From: Vanrija pseudolonga
Taxonomy: Eukaryota; Basidiomycota; Tremellomycetes; Trichosporonales; Trichosporonaceae
DNA: 64,000 nt
Direction: 5' to 3'
Assembly: GCF_020906515.1 (NCBI RefSeq)
Contig: NC_085849.1
Location: 3,410,001 to 3,474,000 of the forward strand
Below are positions 46,597-57,805 of this stretch, piece after piece. Numbering within the stretch: position 1 is the stretch's first letter; each line of letters starts with the position of its first letter. Made by a program: the position numbers and the translations under genes. The notes under the pieces are model-generated. The model saw only the letters and a list, made by a program, of their open reading frames with translations, searched no databases and was not told the DNA's origin.

Positions 46597-47801
46597 ATGA
46601 GCAACCCATTCCCAAACTTCAACCCACTTGGCAACCGCGGCCCCGGTGGACCCGTCTTCCAAGACCCGTTCATCGCCGCCGTAGCTGGTATGCCCCAGTA
46701 CCAGCAGAACAACCGCGGTCACCAGCACCACCACCACCCGCACCACCACCACCACCACCAGCCTCACTACCACTCGCACCCCACCTGCAGCTGCAGCATG
46801 GGCGCCTGCCTCTCCAAGCCCCCGCCGCCGCCCCCCAAGAGCTACCTCCACGACCCTTTCAACGGCTTCTACGGCGGCGGCCGCGAGCTCCCCTCGGGTT
46901 GGGGTGGCACCAACCGCCCCTCTGAGGACAGCAGCAGGACGTCGTCGACGGGAGCGACCGTCGGCGGCGAGACTACCAGGCCTGCGTTTGTCCCCGGCAT
47001 GACGCCTCCCAAGTCCCCTGGTCGCACCGTGCGCTTCGACCTTCCGAGCGAGAACGCTCCTTCCCAGCGCAACAATGGCCTCCCCTTCACTCCAGAGGAC
47101 CCGTTCCCTCCCCGCCCAGGCAGTGCGCAGTCGCAGCCCCAGTACGCCCCCAACCTGTCGTTCGAGCCTCTCGACCCCTTCCCGCCGCGCTCGCAGCCTG
47201 GCGGGAAGAAGTCTGCCCGCGACCCACTCTCGGGGTGGTTGTCGAATACTATCGACCGCGCGGCTTTTATCCGCTCCAGGCTTGAGGAGATGACGTCCGC
47301 CGTCGCCCCGTACGCCGAAGCGCGTACTCTCGACTTTGTCAAGCAGCTGTGCGCCAAGCCGTACGTGCAGTGATCGTCGGAAGTTTGGCTGACCCAGCAC
47401 AGCGACACGTGCGCCATTGTTGTCGAGGTTTTCAAGTCGCAGATCACCCTCGGCGGGATCCAGGCGACCAAGGTGAGTCACTGGCGGCGGCGACGCTGAC
47501 ACCCCAGGCGGTGTGGTATCTTCCTGCTCTTACCGTCCCTGCCATTGCCCAGTTCGTCCCCGAACTCACCAAGCTGCTGAAGGATGCCGAGGAGTGGTAC
47601 GCGGAGACGGTGGCCGCGCTCCGCGACCGCGCCGTTGCGGCGCAGGCGGCTGTGGCGAACAATGACGAGGCCAACTTCAACCACTACCTCGCTGCGGTTG
47701 GCCGCGCCCCGCAGCGCGGCCGCGGGGGTCGCCAGAGCTACGGCGGATACCACTTCCACGGCCAGTACGCGCCGATGCCCGGTGCGTACCCGTGGATGTG
47801 A
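46597..47801 (+). CDS. His/Cys-rich N-terminal, Pro-rich protein, unknown
   Basis: Three exons. The first runs 46597 to about 47369; two short introns follow, the first between KPYV and SDTCAIVVEVFKSQITLGGI, the second before AVWYLPALTVPAIAQFVPEL. The N-terminus holds a His cluster (about residues 42-62, HQHHHHPHHHHHHQPHYHSH) followed at once by TCSCSMGACLSKPPPPPP, so residues 42-75 could bind metal. The middle is Pro-rich with repeated LxPxDPFPPR-like motifs (PEDPFPPRPG, LDPFPPRSQPG). The C-terminal third looks helical (PLSGWLSNTIDRAAFIRSRL, LTKLLKDAEEWYAETVAALR) and ends Gly/Tyr/His-rich. No known domain was recognised. The ATG at 46597 is preceded by a leader-like CT/CA tract, although the frame stays open upstream. 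Confidence 0.7.
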
Positions 47802-48975
47802 GCCGGGCTGGCATCGGCGCCTCGCTCGCATCGCTGCGGCGGTGAAGGTGGCACAAGGTGTGGATGCCGATCAACATAGCCCGTGCGAGAATCGAGTGGG
47901 GTGATGAGTGGGGTCTCGACTAGACATTGTAGAATCCATAACCACGAAGAGTAGCCCGACGACGAGACGACGAGACGACGATCTTTATGACATGTATTGA
48001 TACGCAAACTGTGGGAGCGGGGGGCGATGGGGGGATCGGGCGTGCCGCTCGCTAGTGGTCACGCCAATCCGCACCCCGCGTCATGGCGCCGTTCGCGAGC
48101 ACACCACCGTACCCTCAGCGCCGAGTGGAGCGCGAGCGCGGAATGCTTCGCTGCGCTGCGCGCCGACGGCGGCGCCAGGAGCGGTGCGGCGCGTTTGCCG
48201 GTGGCTCCAGGTCGTGTGCGGAGCGACGCCCACAGTGCCTGACTACCACTTGGATGCCACTGGCAGCCTGCGCAGGCCGCCACCTGGTGGCTCCACTGTC
48301 CGCATACGCGACCTGCGTGTGCAGTGCACTGGCTTGCTCGAGTCATGCTCGATACATTCCTATCCATACATCGAGCGCCAGCAACCGCGCGAGAGGCCGT
48401 CGCCACACCCAGGTGTCGGTCGAGAATCGCAGCAGCAAGCGAGCGGGGAGCATCTCAGCTGCTGTATGTGGACTCGCCCCACCACGCAGCGCCACGCACA
48501 AACGCACACACGCACGCACGCCACACAACAGCCCCCGTCGAGGTCCTCCCACCCCACCGCCATCGCCCTGCCGACGGACGCTCCGCCCGCCCTCGCCCGC
48601 CCGCCCGCTCGCCCTGTCCCGGACCATAAGGTTGAGTCCGTAGCCATCCACGCCTTCCCGACGGACCAGCAGACAAACCTTGTCAGTGGGTACAGTACGT
48701 GATGTGGCTGTGGGAGTGCGCTTAGGTGTGCCTGCGAGCGATCCCAGCTACGGAGGTAGGTGGCATGGCGTGATACATGTGTGCTTGTGGTGGTTGTACA
48801 ACAGCGGCGTGTGTGCCGAAGCGGACGCGGGGCTGGTGGTGTCGTGCCCTCGTCGTATACGCTCTACTACTCTTCTAGTCTGCTTCCTGCGTTGGTCTGG
48901 TGTTCTGGCTGGCGCATCTGCCCGCGTCAGCCCAGCTAGCTGGCCCCACCCGACGCGCGCGCGACTCACTCACGA
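47802..48975. other. Intergenic region, no gene seen
   Basis: 1.2 kb after the His/Cys-rich gene. There are GACGAGACGACGAGACGACG repeats near 47958-47980 and CACACACGCACGCACGCC repeats near 48505-48522. Frames of up to about 215 codons overlap on both strands without any recognisable domain. Confidence 0.5.
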
Positions 48976-49131
48976 CTACTCGACCGAGCTGGCCAACAGG
49001 GCCAGGACGCGCGCCTTGTCGAACCCGCCCAGCGCGAACACGGCGAGCAGGACCGCCGTGGTGATGATGCGGCCGGCGCGGGCGAACGGGTTGCGGTTGC
49101 GGTTGCGGGGGGAGGCGTCGGGGGCGACCAT
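48976..49131 (-). CDS. Possible 51-aa single-pass membrane protein
   Basis: A short minus-strand frame from ATG 49131 to TAG at 48976-48978. It encodes a basic N-terminus with an RNRNRN repeat (MVAPDASPRNRNRNPFARAG) and one hydrophobic segment (RIITTAVLLAVFALGGF), then ARVLALLASSVE. Basic-before-hydrophobic polarity is typical of small tail-anchored or signal-anchored subunits. About 130 nt upstream on the same strand is a TTTTATTC stretch that could serve as a TATA element, and the sequence before the ATG is CA-rich. I know no family to assign. It may be chance, or the last exon of a longer gene. Confidence 0.35.
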   Translation of the reverse strand: MVAPDASPRNRNRNPFARAGRIITTAVLLAVFALGGFDKARVLALLASSVE

Positions 49132-52100
49132 TGCGGGGGTGTGGTACTACGAGACGGAGGTGAGGCAAGACACTGGCAGTGTGCGCGGATGGGGTCTTGC
49201 AAGACGATAGCTGCGCAGACAGGCGGGGGGACGCATGCATCGACCCCATCCTCGTCGAGAATAAAAGAGCTGGTCGAACCGAACCCAGTGACGACGCGAC
49301 ATCAGCAAGCGACGACGCGACCACCAACGACGACGACGCGGCATCATCATCATCGCCACGCTCCGCGTCGTCGCTCGCCGTGCTGCCGTGTGAATCCCCG
49401 CCGCCGCCGTCATCGGTTCCCAGTATGCGTCGGTCGGTCAGTCATCACGACGCATACAGCATGCATGCATGCCAGCATTGTGTACTGCTTCCGGCAGGGG
49501 TGCATTGCGGATGCTTGCGGGAGGGGAGGGCGGAGCGGATGCTGCGTGCGGGGATCGATCGTTGCGCGGTGGTGGAGGTCGTCGCCGCTGCTTCATTCGG
49601 GCGACACGACGGACCGGCGCAACCCAACCAACCCACACACAGCGGCGTGCTACCGGCCTGCTCTGCCTATGTACCCACCGCCGCCTTACACGCTTACACG
49701 CCTACACGCCGCCACAATCGCGCGCGCCGCAGAGCGCGCGGCAGTGCCGAAACAACATGCCACATCGCGCCATCATCGTGCCACCGCGAGTTCCAAGTCA
49801 ACCGCAGCCATACCTACGATCCTCGTTGCAAACCCAGGCAGGCACCCAGCCAGCCGCACACCCCATCCGCCACTAGCCAGATCTCTGCCGTCAGTCCGGC
49901 GCAGCGAGGGCACCTTGCCCAAGGGGGCACTTTTGCGGAATGCGCACGACGCCGCTGCGGCAGGGGTGGGCTTATCGCGCGTGCACAGGGGCCAGGCGGC
50001 GCGGCGCCGCGAGCCGCGACACGCGCGCGCCGAGGCCGGCCCATCCATCCCATCCCCCGGAAGCCACGCGCACCGAAGCGCCGCTCCGCTCGGTGCTGGG
50101 CGTCTCGGTCCGTCGGAGCGGGCACGGCGAGTACATCTGCCTGTGGGAGTGGCGACCCTCGCTGGGTGGGTGGGTGGGTGGGTGAGAGACACTCCAGTCG
50201 CTGGTTGCCGGAGGATACCAGAAGCGTGGCGTCCTTATGCGCCGGCGGCTATCGTTTAATGGGTGTTTCGTCTCCTTGTCTGCGCTCTGGAAGGAGTCCA
50301 GGGGAAGAACGTGGATCGTAGCTTGTTGACGCGAGGGCGTCAGGTCACACTCCTCGCTGGTTGGCGCTTGCACTATTGTCTGTTCGTCTCTTTACCCCTG
50401 CTCTGGGGCCGCACGGAGGTGAGAATGAAGGACTCGTGGCTCGTACCGAGAGGATGTTACTCGTGAGCCTGGCTCCTTGGCGTGCCGGCTCGTCCTGCCT
50501 CGTCCGTTTTGTGCCCTCACCGAGCTCTGGAACCACAGAGGCCAGAAAAGGCATCGTACCTCGTTTCGTCAGTCCTGCGCGGCGTCGGCGCCTGCTCGTG
50601 CTCTAAAACGTCGTCACGGTCGATGAGACGGTGCTCGCCGAGCCGCCACTGGCACTGAGTGCCCGGTGACCTCGAGCGAGTCCGCGCGGGGCGAGAGTGC
50701 CATGGCCGCTGGTCGAGGCGACGCGAAATTGGGCCGTCGCTCAACGAGTCAGCTTGGTACCACCTCAACCGGCCTAGGCTCTCGTAGATCCGAACGTCGG
50801 CTCGAATGGCGAGGCAGGCAGCCAGACGATGCACGTGAGGAAAGCGGCCAGACGATGGACACCGAGCTGCCACCTGTCCCCGAGCGTCCAAACGACGTGG
50901 CAATGCCCGCGGGGCCAACGGCACGGAGGAGGATGCCGCCTCGTCCACGACCACGGCGAGTATGCGGTCGTAGGTCGCCAGTCAGTCTCTCAGAGCAAGT
51001 GGTCACCAGCCAGCTCCACGACATCCCCGTCGTCGGCTGGTCAGGGGGGAAGCAGACGGTACCCGCCGAGCTACCGCCGGGCTCCGGGGGTCCAAACGAC
51101 CTGACGTCGATATGCCCCGCTGACGCTGGCGGTAAAGGAGCTTCTGGTCGTGGCTCGTCTGGTCGATTATGTAGCGCCTGTCAAGCGTTCGAGCGAGGTG
51201 AATGGACACGGAGGGGCTCGACTTGGCCCCTCCTGTCGTTGGGATCACTTCCCCCCTCGGTCGTTGACAGGGCTGCCGATCAACACCTCTCCGCTGTAGT
51301 TGGACTTGCTGCCGATTTCAACAAAACGGTGAGTTCTCTTACAACAGACAACCCGCACACTGGTGAGCACCAGGACGGACGTAGCGTGGAGAAATTCTGC
51401 ACGCTGATGATGCAACTTGGATAAACTCTCCACTCATCCCCTCCCCGATTTATCGCTGCTGCCGTCGTCAACCAACTCCCTCCCTCCCGCGCACTGCCGC
51501 GCCTAGCGCCGGCCGCAACTCGGTTCTCGACGTCGCGAGCGGGGAGAAAAGCGTTTCGCCGGCTCCATCTCGCAGCGCACACTGCACGCTGCACGCTGTG
51601 CGCACTGCCCGCCGCCCGGCTCGTTGCTATCGTATTGAGTGGGTTACCACCGCAGCCGTGGTGTCGAGTGGATGGTATCGCCGTCCAACAAGGTGCCACG
51701 CAGCACCAGATCCCTCAGCGCACGCCATTCGTCCGTGCTGGCCGCGCGCGAGTGGAGCCACGCCGGCCAGCCACGCCGGGCCTCGCAGCCGTGTGCCACA
51801 CCCACACCCACACCCTGCGCACAACAACGTAAGCTCGTGCCGTCGTCGTGTACTTACGTCGTGTTTCTCCGCTCGGTGCATGGCCGCGACCCTAAGTCCC
51901 TGTCGCTCGATGCGCAGGTGCCACACGAGATCCATCCACTCCTCACATGGCTGGCTCGCCAGCGCTCGCCGGCGCCCACCAACGCGCAGCCCCTCAACCC
52001 AGCCCGGGTATCGCCCCCTCCCCAAAGTGACACTGCCACACAGGGAAATGCTGGCATCGGGGGCCAGGCAGCAAGCACGGTCACGGTTCGATTATTGCGA

Positions 52101-55100
52101 GCCGCGCGCGAACCAGTGGTCAAGCCAAGCCAGTGGAGCGCAATGCCCGTCACCCCGACATTTAGCCTGTGCCGACCGAGTGCTGCGAGCGCGCGGCCGA
52201 CCAGGCAGCGCCAACCTGAAACAGTCCGAGGCGGTGCACGATCTGGAGCTGGAGCTAGAGCGCCGACTGATGATGCTGATGACGATGCCGATTTTGCGGT
52301 CCGAGCCCGAACCCGCGCGACACGGCTACAACGCCGCTCAACGCACGCACCGCACACACGACAAGCGCGCTCTTGCAAATTAATTAACGAGGACGAGTGA
52401 GCAAGCGCGGCCCGGTCGACCAATGTCAATGTGCTATGCACACGACGAAAAAGCCCCTCTTTCGCTAACTATCCGACTGCTGCCACGTGCTGCCAGGGCT
52501 CTGAGAGAATGTTCTGTACCCGGCAAACGGCAAAGGGCAGGAGCGCGCGAGGGCAGCGTCACGCACTCTCACTCCCACCCTTCGCTTGCTTGCTGAATCC
52601 TGCTCGTCTGCATCCGAGACACCGAGGCCACCACCATCCCCACGACTGCCACCACCACCACGCCATCACTATTATTAATCCCCATTTGTGGCGTCGCCTA
52701 GGCAGCTAGCAGCATCGTTGTTGCGCCTTGGTGCACACTCCCATCCGACAGATCACGATAGCCCTTGGTCCTTGCTTCCCCTCACAACAGCCGCCAGTGT
52801 TGCGTGCCAGGGTCGGGCACAGAAAAAACCCACACCAAGGCAAACCTCGGGAGCTACCCTGGTGCCTGGACAACGCTTATTGCCCTCCCAACCCACCCAC
52901 TCGATGCGCTAATCAAGTTTCACTGCGAGGCCGCTCCTGACAATACCATTGTGCCGTTCACGGCCCAGCACCCAACGGGCGGCGGCAGCGCGTGAAACGG
53001 CGTGCAGGCTCTGCGGACCCGTCCGGACCCATGAAACCGGGCGCGCGTCTTAGCGGCCCATCATACCAGTGTCATGCCTTTGTTGCTACTGCCCACCACA
53101 ACCGCCCTGTGTGCACCATGTCCGCCGGAGGTGCGTGTCCTGCTTGTCCCGCGCCGCATCCTCCCCGCCGCCGAGCACACTTGCCAGCGCGCAGCGTTTC
53201 AGACTGTCACACCGTGGATGTTGTTGGTCGGCGTGTTGTCGGTCGACTCGAGTTTGCCTCGGGTGAGGCTAGCTCGCTCCTCGGCATGGGCACATGGCAG
53301 AAGAGGAGCTATACCTCCAACGTGCCACGGCCAACAGCGCATTACAGCAGCGATCTAGCTTGGGCGAGAATATGACGTGGGCCACGAGGAGAGGCAGGCA
53401 GGACAACAGGCCAGGCTTTTTATGGACACTTTACACGATAAGCGATAGGGCACGCTAGGTGGCATGTCGGTCGGGCGGGCAACCACGATCACGCACGCTG
53501 TGGCGCCGCCGGGGCGGCGCGCGACGACCACGACGCGATCAATCTGCCGACCTTGCTTTTTGAGCAGGCAGCACCTCGAAAGTGGCATCAGCGGCGTTCT
53601 TGCGGCGTCGTCGTGGCATGTGGCCGTCCCGCTGCCGGAACATTAATCGAGAAGTGCATGATCCGGTCATTCGGGTCGCAACAGCACGATGCGCAGCGTG
53701 CCGAAGAGCTTTCAAGACCTCGCTACAGCTACCGAACGCAGCTGTGCGTCCCCAAAGTTAGGTTCGAGATCTGACTCCTTGTCTTGCATCGATACAGTTG
53801 GCAGCTGCCACACCTCGTGCATACCATGCACGCCAGTTGCCCACCGGGCCCACCTTGCTCGCTCGCTCGCCCACCTGGCCGGCCTCGCCACCGTTGCCGT
53901 GTGTGAAATGGAAATGAACGGCTGGTCGATTTCAAAAGGGTTCCTGATGCCCTCAGGTATGTTTCATCGGGCCAGGGGAACGGAACACTGCCAAACGGTT
54001 CAAGGACGGTATGGGGAACGGGACAACCTATCGGTCCGATGCAACCAACCGTCTCTCGGCCGCCATCCGCGATGCTTGGCGATCGCAGCCAGGCAATTAG
54101 ACGTGCTCCAGTAAAAGAGGGTGTCGGCAACGGACGGCGTCTTGATTGGAGTGCGGCCTTGGGTAGAGAAGGGTTACATCACCCCTCGCTTTGTGGGAAT
54201 GGGGATAGTGGAACTGGGACGCATGCATGACGCGCGGCGTGCGTGGGTGTGGGTATGCGGGCTATGGGTGGTGGTGGTGGTGGACCGTGCAAGCAAGTGT
54301 GAGGTAAGTCGCCGCGCTGGCTGATGTGTCGGTGGGGGGGGGGGGGGGCCTTGTGCTTGACAGTGACTGGACCCGTGCCTTTGTTTACGTGTTTTGCCCT
54401 TTTGCGATGAATGGAATGGGTCCGTGCGAGGCAATCTCCCATCCACTCGGGCTTGAACTGTAAAATACGGATACGTTGATCGACGGGGGCAGGCAAAAGC
54501 GGCTTGCGTCGGCGGCGGCGGCAGTGGCGTCCAAGTGTGTCTTGTGGCGTGGTTTGTGGCGCATGGCGGCGGCAGGGGCGGCAGGCGTGTCTGGCGCTCG
54601 TGTCTGGGCCATTGCACCGGCGGTGACAAAATTGGGTTTGCCGGTTGTTGGACCGAGTGTGTGGGTGGGGTGTTACCCTGAAACGCCACGACCCTGGAAA
54701 ACACACAACTGCACTGCCTGCTTTGGGTTCCGGCCCTGGCGACCCTGATGCAGGCACTATGCCAACACCCTGAATCGTCCCTTGACTACCGTTGAACAGA
54801 AGCAGCAGTCGTCGACATGCTTTTTTGGATTTGCGGCTGCTGCTGCTGCTGCTGCTCGTCGTCGACGGGATACCGGGCTACCGCTATAGGAACGGGGACG
54901 AGGTAATGAACAACCAAGACAACAAGGGCGCTAGGTCAACAGTGAACCCCCAGGCAGAAGGACAGCGCTGGCGTCCTTGCACTCACACACACACGACCTA
55001 TGCCACCACCTGCCCCAACTCACCGGTTCGTGTGCTGTTGGCCCGTCGGTGCCTTGTCGGGCCCTCGTTACCTAACGTATTCCAAAGCTTGACCACCGCC

Positions 55101-57805
55101 GCCGACCACAGCCCAGGGGAAGGGCGGTTCATCGAGACCCACGCCGCCGTCTCGCTCCTGATACCACCGACAACGTAACCTCTTGTGCGGCCTTGGCCAC
55201 ACCCTCCCTCGGGTCGTCGTCGTGGTCCCGACGACCACTGGACAGATGCCACCCAAATCCTAGGGTCCACCGAGTTGACATGCACGCCGCTGCTGCCGAG
55301 AGAGTGCGGCTGGCAACCTCGTCTTGGTTGCCGCCGAACCCGCCCCGCCCCGCTTCCATGCCAGACATGATCACCAAAGGGTAATGAGTGCGCGGCTCTG
55401 CATGGGTCGTTATGTCATTGTCGGGTTGCTGGGCACCCATCCCACACCACAACCGACCGCCCTCCGCCCTCGATTGAATCGACAGGCGCCTCCGCCCAAG
55501 TCGCAAGCAACCTTGCATAGGTCGCCCTGTGCAGTGCGTGCGTGCGTCTGTGCGTGTGCACGCTGCGCCGCTCCTCCCTTGGCCCGCCCAGGATTCCGAT
55601 GGCGTTCCAGGCGTTCCCAGTTTCCATTCCTCCCTTGGTTCGCGCCCATACATCCACACCAACCACCCTACCTACCAACGCAACAGGTGTCCCCCCATCC
55701 CACTCAGCCTTACTCGGCGACGACGACTCACTTGCGGTAATCTTTGGTCACCAGGGCCCTCTCATTCACTTAATCACAAGGACCACTTGCTTATTCTGCC
55801 CACTCCCAGTCGACAAGCTCGCTTGCCATACCTGGCAACCCCGACACGAAAGCTTGTTTCTTGTGCTTCTATAGCATTTGTATGTCGATAAGCACGTCAA
55901 ACAACAACAACAAGACATACATCCTACCCACCCACACTCTATTCCCACATTCAGCGATCCTCGTGTCGGTTGTTCCTTGGGTTACCATCGGACTAGCCGT
56001 GCGATTTCAGCCCCCGTGTTAGCCCTTGAACCCGGACACGGAAGCTCCCAACAACCAAAAAAGTCCCCTATTGTCGAGCTTTACAACCCACGTCCTCAAA
56101 CCCTGTATTTTCTCCGCGTGCCGTTTACCTGTGCGGCTGGCAGCGCTGGCTGGGAGCAATTTGGTTCGATTTGGTCGATTTGGACGAGAGCGTGGTCGAG
56201 TTTGGCCGCCGTTTCGACCTAGGCCCCGTTAACTCAAACAAGCGTGTGGGCCAAGCACCTAGCATCAAACAGACTTTAGCGCTAGACGCGCGGCATAATT
56301 CTCGGGGCATTCAACACAGGAACAGAGCCCATACTTTGGCAACCAGTCCTGGGTCCTGGGACGACACACACAAGTTCTGCTCCTCTGTGCCCTCTGCTCT
56401 GCGTCGTCGCCGTCGCTCGGCCGCCTCTCCTACCTACTCTGTCTGGCTCGTTACAAGTCTGCCGAGACACTGCTCATCCGACTCCAACCAACCAACCAAC
56501 CAACCCACCGCCACCCCACCCCTTCGATCTCCCCCTCCCCCCCGCTCACTCTTCTCGTCGATTGCCACGCTGTATGCAAATCCGGCCGGTCAACCTGACC
56601 CTGATCCACCACCCGCCCCACAACACGTCGCACCATTGAAGTCCATCGTCTTGCCTTCCTCTTCTTCCTCGTCATCATCATCCTCTTCTTCTTCACCCAC
56701 TCACACACGAACACCACCCACATTATCCCAATTCTCCGTTGCGCCCGGCATTGATCCTTTACTTTGCCTTTGCAGATCCCTCGCGCGCCGTCACCGTCAC
56801 CGCCCACCCGGAATCCTACATTGGGGTCCCAGTTTTGAAAACGCCTCTTTCTCGCCGCGTGCCCACTGGATCTCATTGTATCCGACTTGCCGCCGCCGCC
56901 GCCGCCGCCGCCTCCGCCGCCTTGCAGCCAAAAACCTAATCGGCGTCACTCCATCTCCCACAAACTTGGTTGCAACACGTTATCACGCATTGCACACACC
57001 AAAATACACACACTCGAGCTCTTGTACAAACTCCAGCATTCCACTCGACACGGTTTAACCGCGCGTTCTCTCGGTTAGGGATCGCATCCCCAGTGACAGG
57101 CTCCAACGAGCTAAGAATCAAGTCGGGGCCTATTAGAACATTGTGGTGACGACGCACGACGCACCCGCCCACTACCAAGGAGCACCAGGTCAGTGGTTGT
57201 GCCGTGACACGAAGAGTCCGTGGTCGTTTAGGGTTTGGCTGGCTGCGCGCTGTAAAGTAGGCCCGGGTGTCCCCGTGTTCTTGCAGGCACTCGATGGCTT
57301 GCAATCCACCGAGGAGGTCGTAAATGCTAGGGGCAACAGAGGACGTTACGGAAACTGTCAATCCGTGTGTATCTGATGCGCCAGGGCGCGCCTCGAGGGG
57401 CCCGCGTTTGTTCCCAGACCCAGACCGCGCCACCTTCCGACCCCCCCTAGCGCCCGCCCCGTCTCGTACCCCTCCCTCCCCATCCAACCCCTGCGTTTGG
57501 TGCCTCGTTGTCTCTCTTGGTCCCTTGTCCCTCACGAGCCGGCCTTCACCCACCCACACCCACTCCTTCTCACCCTCACACTCCATAACTTGCTTCTCCC
57601 ACCCAATCCCCCCCTCCCCTCCCCCCTGGCTGCTCACTCGTACTCCCCCGTCGCGTCCTTCATCCAACATATACACACACACACGCCTTGTTCTCATATC
57701 GGCTTTGATTCCTGTGCTCATCCTCTAAAGTTCCTCCCAAAAGCAGATCGAGTTGCTTCCATCCACACTCGGCCAAATCTTTCAACTTCAACAAATCTCC
57801 ATCAC
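49132..57805. other. Gene desert 3, upstream of the velvet gene
   Basis: 8.7 kb. Frames of 250-380 codons occur (for instance two overlapping plus-strand frames between 49141 and 50321, and one at 50666-51424), but their composition is random-like and none has a recognisable domain. Visible content: GGTG repeats near 50165-50182, a G15 run at 54334-54348, AT islands around 52380-52390 (AATTAATTAA) and 52668-52682 (CTATTATTAATCCCC), a CTT/CAT-rich stretch at 56655-56700, and C/CT-rich sequence from about 57410 to the velvet ATG. A long 5' leader or distant promoter for the velvet gene is likely. Confidence 0.55.
54334..54348. repeat. G15 homopolymer tract
   Basis: Fifteen consecutive G on the plus strand in the third desert; prone to slippage and possibly to quadruplex formation on the G-rich strand. 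Confidence 0.8.

Noticed and set aside
49141-50321. Two overlapping plus-strand frames of 372 and 380 codons
   Set aside because: Both are open in the same stretch, have random-like composition and no domain; long open frames are expected in GC-rich noncoding DNA.
50666-51424. 252-codon plus-strand frame with a vague internal repeat (ELPP...PND)
   Set aside because: The repeat is short and weak, no domain is visible, and no leader or splice pattern supports a gene.
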